Positions 13,001-23,336 of a stretch of 64,000 bases of DNA are shown here, one piece after another (the first letter of the stretch is position 1; every line of letters starts with the position of its first letter). This stretch comes from Cercospora beticola (taxonomy: Eukaryota > Ascomycota > Dothideomycetes > Mycosphaerellales > Mycosphaerellaceae), in contig NC_088935.1 in the NCBI RefSeq assembly GCF_033473495.1, positions 806,001 to 870,000 on the forward strand, read 5' to 3'. The notes beneath the pieces were generated by a model. The model had not been told where the DNA came from, did not search any database, and saw only the letters and a list, made by a program, of their open reading frames with translations. The position numbers and the translations under genes were made by a program.

Positions 13001-13518
13001 GTCCACCTCGCCGGGCATTCCATTTGAGCAGCCAGCAGCACCACCACCGCTGCTCCTCGCAGTGTGCTGTCCGTCGCTCGCGCACGCGCTCTCGCTGCCG
13101 TCCACTCCTTTTTGATTATTGTTGTCGTTCTTTCGCGGTCGGGTACCCCCAGTGCTTTTGCTGTGCCTCTTGCTCTGCGAGCAAAGCCTTCTATCTGTAC
13201 GCCTCCTCCCCGCCGCCGCTGCACCGCTGTGGCGTGCGCGCTTGAGTGCCTAGCACTACGAAGACATTGGTCACTGACATGGCCGCGCTCTAGTAATAAT
13301 CGTATTTGCCATTGGCACCTGTCGTCGCTCCTCGCATCCCGCCGACTGTCCTCCTCCGCACGCATCCTCGCTCGCACGTCCCGGACGTCGCTCTGCCACC
13401 ACGGCGACCTTGGACGACGCAATTTCGATGTTGCGACAGACCTGTGGACGCCCATTGTTGTACAATTAACTTATTCGACGTCGACATCAAAGCCACCTTT
13501 GTCTCGAACTTCGCGATA
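10017..13518. other. Intergenic stretch of 3.5 kb between divergent genes, no supported gene
   Basis: It separates the minus-strand ligase from the plus-strand Ser/Pro-rich gene and so holds both promoters. From about 12,950 to 13,518 the plus strand is pyrimidine-rich, typical of a long fungal 5' leader. ORFs of 100-250 codons occur on both strands between 10,400 and 13,450, but they overlap each other, are rich in Arg/Ala/Cys/His and show no recognisable motif, so none is annotated. I see no tRNA, repeat or transposon remnant, and composition is that of the neighbouring genes. Confidence 0.6.
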
Positions 13519-16212
13519 ATGACCGAGGTTGCGGCGTCAGGCTCCCGCGGATATTCGCATGGCGTTGGAAACACCCTTTCTACTCCGATGATGGCTGCTG
13601 CCGCGCCAAAGATTGAGATGCAGCCGAACCCAGAGTTCTCTTTCCCAAGGCTTCCTCCACCTGGAGATCACACCCTCAACCTGGAACCCCGAAGAACGAG
13701 CCATGGGCGACCACTGTCCATGAATGTTGATGTGAGGCCAGCGACTGCAGATGCGCGTAACAGCCATAAGAGGGCAGCAACACAGCAGTTGCCTACGTTC
13801 AAGTTCAATGCCGGGGACGCCTCTGGCCTCCAAGCGGAACAGCTTCCTTCACAGCCTGTGGAACCAAATGCCATGACACCATCACGGGGAGGACACAGGA
13901 GGAACCACAGTGAGCTCGTAGGCGGTGTTGGCCTGAACAGCGCGATGAGCTCCAGCCCAACTAGGCCTTCTACCTTGGATAAGCCCAAACGAGCGCACCA
14001 TTCGCATCGACGATCCGCAGCGATATCCTCACATGAGATTCATAAACTTCTAGCTGCAGCCGAGCCCCAACCACGCTTATCCAGCAGCCTGCCGAGCACC
14101 CCGCTCGACCACCCATTCGCTCACCAACGCTCTGGGTCGAACGCTGCAGCGCTCCACGATCCTTTTGGCCCTGCTTTGGATAATACCGCATCCACTCGTC
14201 CTCCATCCCGTCGCCAAGTTGGATTCTCAGAGAATGTGGAATACATTCCACGCCCTCTCTCGACAATATCTTCGGAAACAGAGAGCTCATTGAACACCAT
14301 TCGAGGACACTCTGTTAACAACAGTATATCTTCAGTTCTGAGCATGACTACCCCAAGTCCACCTGCTCCGCGATCCCGCGCCATTTCCCTCGAGACCACC
14401 TTGGAAGACGAGCCCGACTCGTCTCTGAAGTCGTCCATCGAGACCGCCAGACGTGTAGAACGTGAGGGAGAATGGCTCAAGCACGGATCTCAAGCAAAGT
14501 TGGAGCGACCATCAACCGCCTCCGATGTCCTTTCCAAATCTCTCACCTTCGCGGCGGACAACGTCGTGGCTAAGACGCGTTCACGGACAAGCAAGAAACA
14601 CGCGGCTAGCCGCTCATTGGGCTTCGACCGCCGTAAAAGCGAGCCAACCATCGGCCTGCTTGCCAGCGAGCCATCGCGTCTTTCGGCGCTCTCCCTTCAA
14701 GAGTCCACCTCGAAGCTGAGTGTGAACACTGACGAAGACGAGGCAGTTTCGGAGCGACGTTTCTCGACCCGAAAAATCAAAGACTGGGCCGTGTCCAAGA
14801 TCGCTCGGAGATCACGACCTCGCTCGGAAGTGCTTGCGCCAAAGCAGCCGATGCAATTCGAACCCGAAGCCCCCAGATCCGTTGCCGAAACAGACCTTGA
14901 TGCCGTCTTCAGCATGGACAATGATTCAGATATCGTGCACGACCGATCTGTGCCCGCGCCGTCGCAGCTTGACGTTCCACAGTACATTCAGCCAATCCCT
15001 ATTCGCAACCGCGACAGTGAGGAGGGAGCCATGCTGGACCTGGATGATGCTCTGAGTCGCCCAAAGACGCCGACTCAAGTAGGCATGCGACGACGGAGGA
15101 TGCTCCATAGCGACCGCGGATTCTCCGACTTTATCGGACCAGGTGCTCATTACCAGCCGCGGGCGACTCATCACCGGACTGCCAGCGCTCCCGTGCTCAT
15201 GGCTTTCGATCAGTCCCGGTCTGGAACACCCCCGCAAACAACATTGGCTGTGTTTGATGAAGAGGAGGAAGATCAGTCGCCAGAGTCGTCCGCACGACCA
15301 AGCAGCACGGTGTCGACTAGCGACGACGAGGGTTCTACGGAAGTTTCCGTCGTCGATGCTGACCCGACAATGACAAGTGCTGCGCAAGAGGCCAGCCTAG
15401 ACGAAGGACTCGGAATCCAGCGTAACGAGTGGGACCTCGAAACGCCACATTATACCACCTCAGCTTCCCGGCTGTCGACTCCTGCGATTGAGCGTCGGGC
15501 GAGCTCCATTATTGAACAAACGATATTCGAGGAAACCAGCCCCGTCGAATCCGTTGCCATTGCCCATGATGCGGAATCTTTTGAACAGAGCATGGACTTG
15601 CGCGCGCACTCACTCACCAAGTCTTCCGATAGCAGCGAGGCGCCAACGATCATGGCGGCGCCCAGTAGCTTCCTATCGCTACCAGACGATCCGCATGCGT
15701 ATGCCACGCCCGAGACGTCAACTTCTTCCGCATTCTCATCGCCAGATTTCACTCGTCGGCAAAACTCGTTTGAGGCTTCTCGTGTTGGTACATCCGCATC
15801 TTCCATTGCGGACAACCGCACTATGAGCTCATGCACGACGGGTGAAGTGCAACAGGATTACAGGATGTCTGTGGATGATGTGCCGTCCCTCACAAGCTCA
15901 CGTTCAACCATGGTCAGTACTGCGCATGCAAACTCATCGCGACGCGATGTCAGCGGACTGCGCACCCCGTCCTTGACCTCTGGCTCGCTTGAATCCGCTG
16001 AGAGCCGACGACGAAAGCGCGCTAGCATTCAGAGTCTGTCACAGCTGGTAGGCGGGCCATTTGGACCTCGATCACAAAACGTCGACGAGACTAGACCATC
16101 AACAGCAGCAACGGAGACCATTCTTTCACAGCCCAAGAAGAAGGAGCACCGTCTGAAGAAGCTGATGTTCTGGAAGTCGAAACGACAGTTCAGCACTTCT
16201 ACGGTTATCTGA
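13519..16212 (+). CDS. Large Ser/Pro/Arg-rich protein, fungal 'cell wall proline rich protein' type
   Basis: A single exon of 897 codons. The frame stays open for 71 codons upstream, but 13519 is the first ATG. The protein looks almost wholly disordered: Ser/Thr/Pro-rich with many RRxS and SP/TP sites, a GGHRRNHSELVGG block near residue 123, an HHSHRRSAAIS block near residue 159, acidic patches, and a basic C-terminus (KKKEHRLKKLMFWKSKR, about 870-890). The short GHRR and HRRSAAIS motifs occur in Aspergillus proteins annotated as cell wall proline rich protein; I make the family link from memory of these motifs. There is no signal peptide or transmembrane segment, so the name may mislead; a cytoplasmic phosphoprotein is at least as likely. 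Its function is unknown. Confidence 0.8.
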   Translation: MTEVAASGSRGYSHGVGNTLSTPMMAAAAPKIEMQPNPEFSFPRLPPPGDHTLNLEPRRTSHGRPLSMNVDVRPATADARNSHKRAATQQLPTFKFNAGDASGLQAEQLPSQPVEPNAMTPSRGGHRRNHSELVGGVGLNSAMSSSPTRPSTLDKPKRAHHSHRRSAAISSHEIHKLLAAAEPQPRLSSSLPSTPLDHPFAHQRSGSNAAALHDPFGPALDNTASTRPPSRRQVGFSENVEYIPRPLSTISSETESSLNTIRGHSVNNSISSVLSMTTPSPPAPRSRAISLETTLEDEPDSSLKSSIETARRVEREGEWLKHGSQAKLERPSTASDVLSKSLTFAADNVVAKTRSRTSKKHAASRSLGFDRRKSEPTIGLLASEPSRLSALSLQESTSKLSVNTDEDEAVSERRFSTRKIKDWAVSKIARRSRPRSEVLAPKQPMQFEPEAPRSVAETDLDAVFSMDNDSDIVHDRSVPAPSQLDVPQYIQPIPIRNRDSEEGAMLDLDDALSRPKTPTQVGMRRRRMLHSDRGFSDFIGPGAHYQPRATHHRTASAPVLMAFDQSRSGTPPQTTLAVFDEEEEDQSPESSARPSSTVSTSDDEGSTEVSVVDADPTMTSAAQEASLDEGLGIQRNEWDLETPHYTTSASRLSTPAIERRASSIIEQTIFEETSPVESVAIAHDAESFEQSMDLRAHSLTKSSDSSEAPTIMAAPSSFLSLPDDPHAYATPETSTSSAFSSPDFTRRQNSFEASRVGTSASSIADNRTMSSCTTGEVQQDYRMSVDDVPSLTSSRSTMVSTAHANSSRRDVSGLRTPSLTSGSLESAESRRRKRASIQSLSQLVGGPFGPRSQNVDETRPSTAATETILSQPKKKEHRLKKLMFWKSKRQFSTSTVI

Positions 16213-17318
16213 TTCAGCGCGGATGCATTACTTTCTACCAGCCGTCATTTGGGATTGTTGGGGGTTATTTGTTTGGGACGGCGGCTTCCCACAAGGGAGA
16301 CTGCCTTGATGAGCGTTATGCGATGGGATGAATTACCAGCTTCACACACTGCAAGGTTGGGCACGAGGAATATTTTGCGGAGTTACGAATGGATATGTAG
16401 AGGCATGGACAAGGAGGACGACGCCAGTCATGCGCTTTTGCAATCGGAGCTACATGTGACTGTAGACTTTTTGGACGTGGATGAAGACCACTATGAATTA
16501 GCTCATGGAATGTAACGAGAACACAACATGCATGTGGCTTGCGGCTCAAAGCGGTATTTCCATCATTCCAGAAAGACTAGACATCTAAACAGTTGCCGCA
16601 TCACTGACAGAATGCGCACAGCGCAAGCACATGACCCGGCCGAACTCTAGATCGTTGCACGCGCAATGCTGCTGATTAAGGACCTGTCCATGGCGGGACA
16701 GAGGCGTCACAGTGGAGATGCGCGGGCTTTAGAGTTGACCTGGGGGAAAATGACCCCGGTCTAGCAACCGATCGTAACCAGGTAAGTGACTTTTGCGGTG
16801 TCGTAGAGCCCCAGCAAATCAATATGCATCGCTCACAGTAACACAAGAATAGAAGACGATCGTACCGGAGCACATGGCAGTACGGATACGCGTCATCGTC
16901 CACGCGCCTGCTGTTCGTACGAAGCAATGGCCAAGGAGAACAAGACTTTGTAGCGGCGGCAGATCGAAATGCTGAAGGTGCGCTAGAGTTCAGACGGTGT
17001 CGTGTCATTGGTAGACGGCGTGTCTCGCGAGCTTAGTTTTGATGAAGCCTTCCTTGGCTGCAGGGGAAGCAACGACGCACCCCTTGGCACAGGCGAGGGT
17101 CGATGTTTCCTCTCTCTTCGTCTCGCCGCTTTCCCTCCTCGACAACTGCTCTTTCTCTCAACCACGTTCACTGTGGTTTCTTTCTATCGCTTCTAATTAC
17201 TCTTGCCTCTCACTCGTTTCGAGGCTTCTTCCATCGACTGTTGTTTCTACTTCACCTTTCCGACCGTTCCGATCGTACCACCGCCGTCGCACGAGCAGGT
17301 ATCACCACGGGCAGCAAC
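16213..17318. other. Intergenic stretch of 1.1 kb: 3' UTR and GH72 promoter
   Basis: It holds the 3' end of the Ser/Pro-rich gene and the promoter of the GH72 gene. From about 17,107 to 17,280 there are long CT-rich tracts just before the GH72 start, as often seen in strongly expressed fungal genes. No other gene, repeat or RNA is supported. Confidence 0.6.
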
Positions 17319-18841
17319 ATGAAGGGAGCCGCCGCATTGGTAGCGGCTTCGGCTGCGATCGCAAATGCTGCTGCTGCACCGAACAATGTCGCAGCCCGAG
17401 CATCAAAGATCCAGCCGGTGACTGTCAAGGGCAATGGTACGCAATCTCAAGAGCCAATGCAGACACGGCGTCCGCTAACGCAGAATAGCATTCTTCGCCG
17501 GCGACCAGCGATTCTACATTCGCGGAATCGACTATCAGCCGGGAGGTTCCTCACAGGCTGAGGACCCAATCGCAGATACCGACACTTGCCAGAGAGACAT
17601 TGCTGAGTACGACCACGCGAAGCGAGCTCACCTCCGACAATCTGCTGATGCGTATGATCAGGTTCAAGAAGTTGGGCATCAACACTATCCGTGTGTACAC
17701 GGTGGACAACACTGCAAACCACGACGACTGCATGAGCGCACTGGCAGATGCTGGCATCTATCTTGCGCTCGACGTCAACTCTCCAAAATACTCAATCAAC
17801 CGCGACAAGCCGGCACAATCATACAACCCAACATACTTGCAGTCCGTATTTGCCACGATCGATGCTTTCCAGAAGTACGACAACACACTTCTTTTCTTCT
17901 CCGGAAACGAGGTGATCAATGCAGACAACAACACCAATTGCGCGCCTTACATCAAGGCCGTCACTCGCGACATGAAGCAATACATTGGCAGCATGGGGTA
18001 CCGCAGCATTCCAGTCGGCTACTCCGCCGCTGACGTCGAGAGCAACCGATTCGAGATGGCTCAATACATGAACTGCGGTACCGATGACCAGCGCAGTGAC
18101 TTCTTCGCATTCAACGATTACTCTTGGTGTGACCCATCTTCCTTCACAACCTCTGGATGGGACCAGAAGGTGAAGCAGTATGCCGACTACAGCATTCCAC
18201 TTTTGTGAGTTCTTCGCCCAATCCACTTCGCGATTGCAATACTGATGATCAACAGCCTGAGTGAGTACGGATGCATCACCAACAAGAGACAGTTCCAAGA
18301 AGTTGCCTCTCTGTACGGTGACGACATGACCGCTGTTTACTCTGGTGGCCTCGTCTACGAGTATTCTGAGGAAGGTAGCGGATACGGCCTTGTCAAGATC
18401 GATGGCAACTCTGTCACCGAAAAGGACGACTTCCAGGCTCTCGCCGATGCTTTCGAGAAGACCAAGCCACCGAGTGGCGATGGCGGCTACAAGTCGAACG
18501 GTAGCCCATCGCAATGCCCATCTCAGAGCGACACTTGGGAGGTCACCGATTTCTCTGGCGAGGAATTGCCAGCCATTCCATCGGGTGCTGAGAAGTACAT
18601 GAAGGATGGTGCCGGAAAGGGCCCAGGTCTCACCGGTCCAGGCTCTCAGGACGCTGGCGGTGCTTCTACCAGCACTGCCTCTCCAGGCTCTGGCAGCGTC
18701 ACTGCAACCTCTAAGGCCGGTGCTACATCTTCTGGCGCTGCTGCAGGATCTCTGGTCATGGGTGAGATTGGCTTTGCGCCTTTCATCTGCACCGGTGTGG
18801 TCATGATGTGCTCGCTTTTGGGAGCCGGTCTTTTCGTCTGA
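17319..18841 (+). CDS. GH72 beta-1,3-glucanosyltransferase (Gas/Gel family), GPI-anchored
   Basis: Four exons, 17319-17436, 17489-17606, 17662-18204 and 18256-18841, give 454 residues; the introns are 52, 55 and 51 bp. The middle junction rebuilds CQRDIAEFKKLGINTIRVY and the last one IPLFLSEYGC, both matching the family without gaps. There is a signal peptide (MKGAAALVAASAAIANAAAA). The catalytic acid/base is Glu162 (SGNEV) and the nucleophile Glu263 (SEYGC), 101 residues apart as in yeast Gas1 (161/262). The C-terminus has a Ser/Gly/Ala-rich spacer and a hydrophobic tail, a GPI-anchor signal. A CBM43 (X8) Cys-rich module is absent, so it belongs to the shorter subfamily. The enzyme cuts and religates beta-1,3-glucan chains at the outer plasma membrane to elongate wall glucan. 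An in-frame ATG at 17103 would bury the signal peptide and is not used. Confidence 0.95.
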
Positions 18842-19266
18842 GACTGGTCGCGAGAATATGGCTGAACAGAGTGGTGTATAAATTCGCTGCGGCGAGGACT
18901 GCTTGGGATCACAAGGGAATAGAGGTGCTGCTGCTACCGCCAGCGCACAAATCATGATGGCGTTGGATGCACCATAGTTGAAAGGAATGTTTATTTCTGT
19001 CATTTTCCAACGCAGTGCCACTTCTCCAACCTGTTCTCTTCGTGCCATCTCTTGAGGCTGATTGTGATTCCATATGGACACAAGTCTAGTTTCTCGCTAC
19101 TGATGAACAGCTCATGGTTCATGAATAGGCGGACTAACCACAGTAGAGTCTATCACCTTGTCAGAAATGAGTCATGTCATTCATCCTTATCTATTCATGT
19201 AAAACTTCATGACTTCTTCACTGCCGATATTGAATGCAATTCTATGCATATAGCACTTCCGAAACT
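18842..19266. other. Convergent 3' intergenic region
   Basis: These 425 bp lie between the stop codons of the convergent GH72 and S28 peptidase genes. The region is relatively AT-rich with several AATAAA-like stretches on both strands, as expected for two 3' UTRs. Nothing else is seen. Confidence 0.55.
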
Positions 19267-21062
19267 CTAAACTTCCTGATGCCACGAGTGCTTCGCAAGT
19301 TCCCATTCAAGCATCCACGACTCTACCGCTTCCACTAGATATCTCTGCGTCTTGACGATTCTGGAGGGTGGGAGCTCGGCTGTCGTTTCGTTTGGTAGAA
19401 GGCCGTTTTCGTCCCTATTGTTATCACATATCTGTCAGTTCCTGCGGAATGGCAATAAAATTTGATGATTTTTCGATCGCACTATACTCACCAATGATGA
19501 ACGGCCTCGGAAATAAAAATAAGAGGTTCTGAAGCTGTACTACTCCGATTCTTCGCTCCGAATTCAAAGGCGTGGGGTGTAGCTGGGTACCAAGGATCCC
19601 ATGCTCCGTCTACGATCGCGAGGCGTGGATATGAGAGATCGTAGCCGCCGTATTGGTTTATGATGTCGACGTTTGCGGGTTTGGTGATGTTGAAACCGTA
19701 TTTACAGACTAGAGATAGGTATTCTGTGTCGATTGTGCGGGAGACGAGGGGTGGACCGTATTCGGGTGGGGTGTTGCCTGTTTGGAGGTAGCCCCATTCT
19801 GTGCAGTATTGGTATGGCCAGCTTTTCCATTCGGCGAGGGGGAGGGAGGTTTGGGCGTTGTAGGTTTCGTTGTGGCTGGAGTCGAAGTATGATTGGAGGG
19901 TTTCGTTGGAGTCTCGTTGGTCTTGGAGTTGGGTTGCGTTGAAGTGGCCTATTATGTTTAGGAGTGAGGTTGGGTTTGCTGTACTTCCGGATGCTTTGAT
20001 TAAGGTCTCTAAGGCGGGTCGTCTTTTTTCGGTTTCTGGGTAGAGGACTTTGGTGGAGGTTATGTTGTCGCAGTACTTGTAGAAAGCGTTACTTGAGACG
20101 GCAGGGTCCCAGTTCAGTGCTTGCCAGGCACCCAGAGGATTCACTGTCACAGCTTGAGCAAAGGCATTATCGGGTCCAAAGCCTTCCATTCCGAAGACGC
20201 TTTTCAGCTGTCCAGACAGTTCAGTATCATTCTTGTAATAGATGATGCCGTCTACAAAGCTGACAAGCTTGCGATGAGCTTCGATGCAACCTGGCGGGCC
20301 ATTCTCTGCAATGGGTACGTAGTAATGCCAGTAATCCCAGATGGCTTTGGTTACGCCAGAACTCGATATAGAGCCCCAGAACACATCCGGATAGATCACT
20401 CGCAGCAGAGCACTGAAAGCCCCGGCATATGAGCCGCCATAGGAGATATAGGGTGTAGTCTTCGCCGTGAGGTCGCCATACTTCTCAAGACCAGGGAACT
20501 GAATGTTTGACGCGAAGTATGCTTCATCGGCCAGCGCTTGTGCTGTGGTCAAGAATCTGAAGTTCTTGGTCGAGAGGTTTGGCACAGGCCACGATGTGCC
20601 GTAGTAGCGATGCTCCAGCACAACGCCAATGCCGTTTGTAGCTTTGGCTAGCTGGTGCAGAATGCCTTTCTGCAGAAAGGGGAGTCTGCCCACTCCGCTG
20701 GTTTCGCCTGATTGAAGGATAATCACTGGGCCACCAGGCTTGTAGTAGGAAGCATCGAACCAGTATCGAAGTGGGAACGTGCCGTTGCTGTGTGGCTCGT
20801 ACTTTGTCTCGTTGTGGAAATGATCTATAGGAACAGAGAAGTTGTGTGCTGGGTACTTGGCGGACAGTCCTTCGGGTGTCGCACGCTTAGATAGAGCTGG
20901 AGCCTGTTCACGGTGTGAGCTGAAAGAACTGGATCGCCGTCTGCTTTCTCCCACCTTGTGGATATGTTCAGACCTCAAGTCTGCACCCAGGCGAACATCA
21001 ATTGCATTCACGCTTGAGACAACAGCCAGTGCCAGGGAGAACAGAGCAGAAAAGGGCGCCAT
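19267..21062 (-). CDS. Secreted serine carboxypeptidase, peptidase family S28
   Basis: Exons 21062-19492 and 19414-19267 give 572 residues. The intron (19491-19415, 77 bp) starts GTGAGT, contains CTGAC, ends ATAG, and restores AVHHWDENGLLPNETTAELPP; without splicing the frame would stop right after HHW. The ATG at 21062 begins a clear signal peptide (MAPFSALFSLALAVVSSVNA). A possible Kex2 site LSKR lies at residues 57-60, suggesting a short propeptide. The catalytic Ser211 sits in GGSYAG, with the Asp in the DGAWDPW block and the His in the AVHHWD block, and many N-glycosylation sequons are present. Family S28 (lysosomal Pro-X carboxypeptidase, DPP II) cleaves next to proline, often at acidic pH; fungal members are secreted. 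It is the last intact gene before the repeat block, about 320 bp from it. Confidence 0.95.
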
Positions 21063-21379
21063 GGTGACGCGGTGAAGCAAGCAAAAGACAAGGCCTACGC
21101 CGAGCAATACAGTATCTTCCAGTGGCGCAGGGCTTATATTGTACAAGCTATGCAGCAACGCATCGCATCATCATCGGCTGCAGGTCAAGTGGAACTGGCC
21201 ATGGTCGGAGGACAGATGAGGAAGGTGAGAAAGTGCAGTTGTTGCGAGTGTAACGTCGCAATCAGGTCCGAGCGAGGATGCCGTTGTGATAGAAGTGTGC
21301 CCCACGTGACCCACAACCCCGCGTAAACCTATAGTTTCAGCGTTTCTCAACATATTCAATTATTAATTACACCACCATT
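21063..21379. other. Peptidase promoter and boundary of the repeat block
   Basis: This 317 bp segment contains the start region of the S28 gene, including a CACGTG box at 21303-21308, and ordinary CA and TG content. Composition turns AT-rich from about 21,340. The outer end and terminal inverted repeat of the adjoining pogo transposon should lie here, but I could not identify the repeat. Confidence 0.5.
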
Positions 21380-22229
21380 ATGGATGCTATGCTATAGGCA
21401 CTGGACTGGCTTAGTAAACAAGATAAGCCGAATATTTCTACGGCTTTAAGGAAGTTTAAAGTAGACCGTAGTACTCTTAGTAACTACTAGAATAGTAAGA
21501 CTAGTAGTAGAGCAAATAAAGCTAAATCGTAACGTATTCTTAACTACTCTTAAGAGGTATCTCTTATCGTATATATTAATAGATATACCTACTATAGAAT
21601 ACCTCTAACTCTATTAATAGTTCTTAATTTTATATACGAGATTAGTAGTTATAGGCCTAGAAATAACTAGATACTAAGACTTATAAAAAGATAGCCTAAT
21701 TAGATTACTTCTAAGTATCTCGTACTAATCGAGTATTTACGCTTTAAAGCTAATTCTAAGTAGTTATTTAATTAGTACTTTAAGCTTCTAAAAGCTAAGG
21801 TTACTTAATATAAGATTAAGCCTAAGAATACGTATAATATAGATAAGAAAGAGTTTATAATTAGCTTTATAAATAAAATAAAGCGTATTTATATAAAATA
21901 TACTTTAGAAATAAAGAAAGTACTTAGAAATATTTACTCTAGTAACTATAAATAGATTACTATCTTAGCTAGTATCTATACTAATAGTTTATAGCTACCT
22001 CTAATAATAATTTATAAGGCTTAAGAAAGTAATATTTAAAATAGCTAGATATAGGATTTTAACTCTAAGATCTATAAAGTTTACTAGTAAACCTCTAAGA
22101 CTAGATAGACTAATAATAACTTTAGTTTTATATAGCTTAGAGATATATTTAATAGATATATAAAAGCTAAAGTATAGCTAAAGTAGAGGCTCTTAATTCT
22201 AGATAGCTATAGCTCTTATATAACTATAA
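21380..22229 (+). mobile_element. Fot1/pogo DNA transposon, 5' part of the dead transposase gene
   Basis: The ATG at 21380 opens a frame with only RIP-type stops. It reads as a pogo-superfamily transposase: an N-terminal helix-turn-helix with the family's VDRSTLS segment, a second DNA-binding region, then the start of the DDE domain, where the first catalytic Asp follows a conserved NxD pattern and its neighbouring Glu is now Lys. The second catalytic block (LLILDSYSSYIT) ends at the insertion point of X1. The first 20 or so bases retain TG and CA, so mutation starts just inside the gene. The element continues at 43,665 and 52,055. It is the outermost layer of the nest. Confidence 0.85.
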
Positions 22230-23275
22230 GTCTATAAAGTCCTATTATATACCTCTACGCGGTCGTAGGTAGAAATAGATAGCTTCGGCTATACTAGTAA
22301 AGTATAGAGTAGCTAGATATCTATAGAAGTAGAAAGAAGGCAATAAAAAAAAAGTCTAGAATTTCGATCTAGAAAGACTAGAGAGCTCCTAAGAATACGA
22401 AGACGATACTAGCGTAGTATAACTACTATAAGATTCTAATACTCGACTACGAGATAGCTCTTCTAGATAGTAAATACTACTATAGGTCTAGAGGCTAGAA
22501 TAGTAACTTAGGCTCTAAATAGACTAAAGAGAAGAAACTAAGTATACTTAAAGGAAAGCTTTAATAAGAAAGAGTAAGGATAGTAGAAATAGAAGAAAGG
22601 AATAGTAGTACCTCTATAGATACTAGGATAATTAGCTACTAGAAGCCTTTTATTTAAATAGAAGACTCTAAAGTAGACTAGTCTCTCTACTCTAGAGCTT
22701 TCTAGAAACCTTAAGTCTAAAGGTAGAGTATCTAATATAAGCTATCTAACTCTATACTATACTTAGAGCTATCTATAAAGATACCTACTATTCTAGATAT
22801 TCTATAAAAACTAGAATTTCTCTAAATATAGATTATATAACTAGATACTAAGGAAAGTTAAAATCTAAGTAGAATTTATATAGAGAGATACCTATTCTAG
22901 GAACTAGTAAGAAAGAGTTAAGTATAGGATTAATATAGATACTAGTATAGAGATAAAGACTATATATATAGGCTAGAGTTTCTAAGCTAGTAAGTAAAAG
23001 GATTAAGCTCCTAAGTAATAAATAATATAAGAAATAACTAAGGAGAACTATATTATAAAGGATCTAATAAACTATTAAGATAATATAAATTATCCTAAGG
23101 AGAACTAGAAACTATAGAAGCGGTAGGCTATATAGAGCTTACTATAAAATATAAAGATATAAGGAGGTTTTTCTACTAGAGTACTAGTACGAGAGCTTTT
23201 CTATCTACGAAAAATATAGGGCGTACTACTTACTCTAGTTAAAAGAGGTAGACTAGCGTATAAGAATTATCTATC
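22230..23275 (+). mobile_element. Short retroposon X, copy X1 (1,046 bp)
   Basis: X1 is flanked by a 13 bp TSD, TATATAACTATAA, at 22217-22229 and 23276-23288, and is inserted in the pogo transposase frame. It starts with CTATAAAGTCCTATTATA-like sequence and ends in an ATCT repeat (ATTATCTATCTA). It contains no coding sequence that I can recognise. Long, variable TSDs and a simple-repeat tail are marks of target-primed reverse transcription, so it is a non-autonomous non-LTR retroposon. Its last 60 or so bases match the 3' end of the LINE in this window. Confidence 0.8.
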
Positions 23276-23336
23276 TATATAACTATAAATATTACGATTT
23301 AAGATTCTATAGATACTATATTTCTCTATCTAATAG

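Noticed and set aside
11923..13455. Minus-strand ORFs of 252 codons each at 11923-12681 and 12697-13455
   Set aside because: Rich in Arg, Ala, Cys and His, overlapped by open frames on the plus strand, no conserved domain; consistent with GC-rich non-coding DNA.
13306..13518. 71 extra codons upstream of the Ser/Pro-rich gene
   Set aside because: The extension starts only at a TTG; the first ATG is at 13519, and the upstream residues look like translated leader.
17103..17318. Upstream in-frame ATG for the GH72 gene
   Set aside because: It would place 72 residues of CT-leader translation before a clear signal peptide; the ATG at 17319 puts the signal peptide at the N-terminus.
22320..22450. 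Pol III B box in retroposon X (TTTCGATCT near 22,365)
   Set aside because: It matches only part of the consensus, has no convincing A box at the right distance, and lies in RIP-biased sequence.
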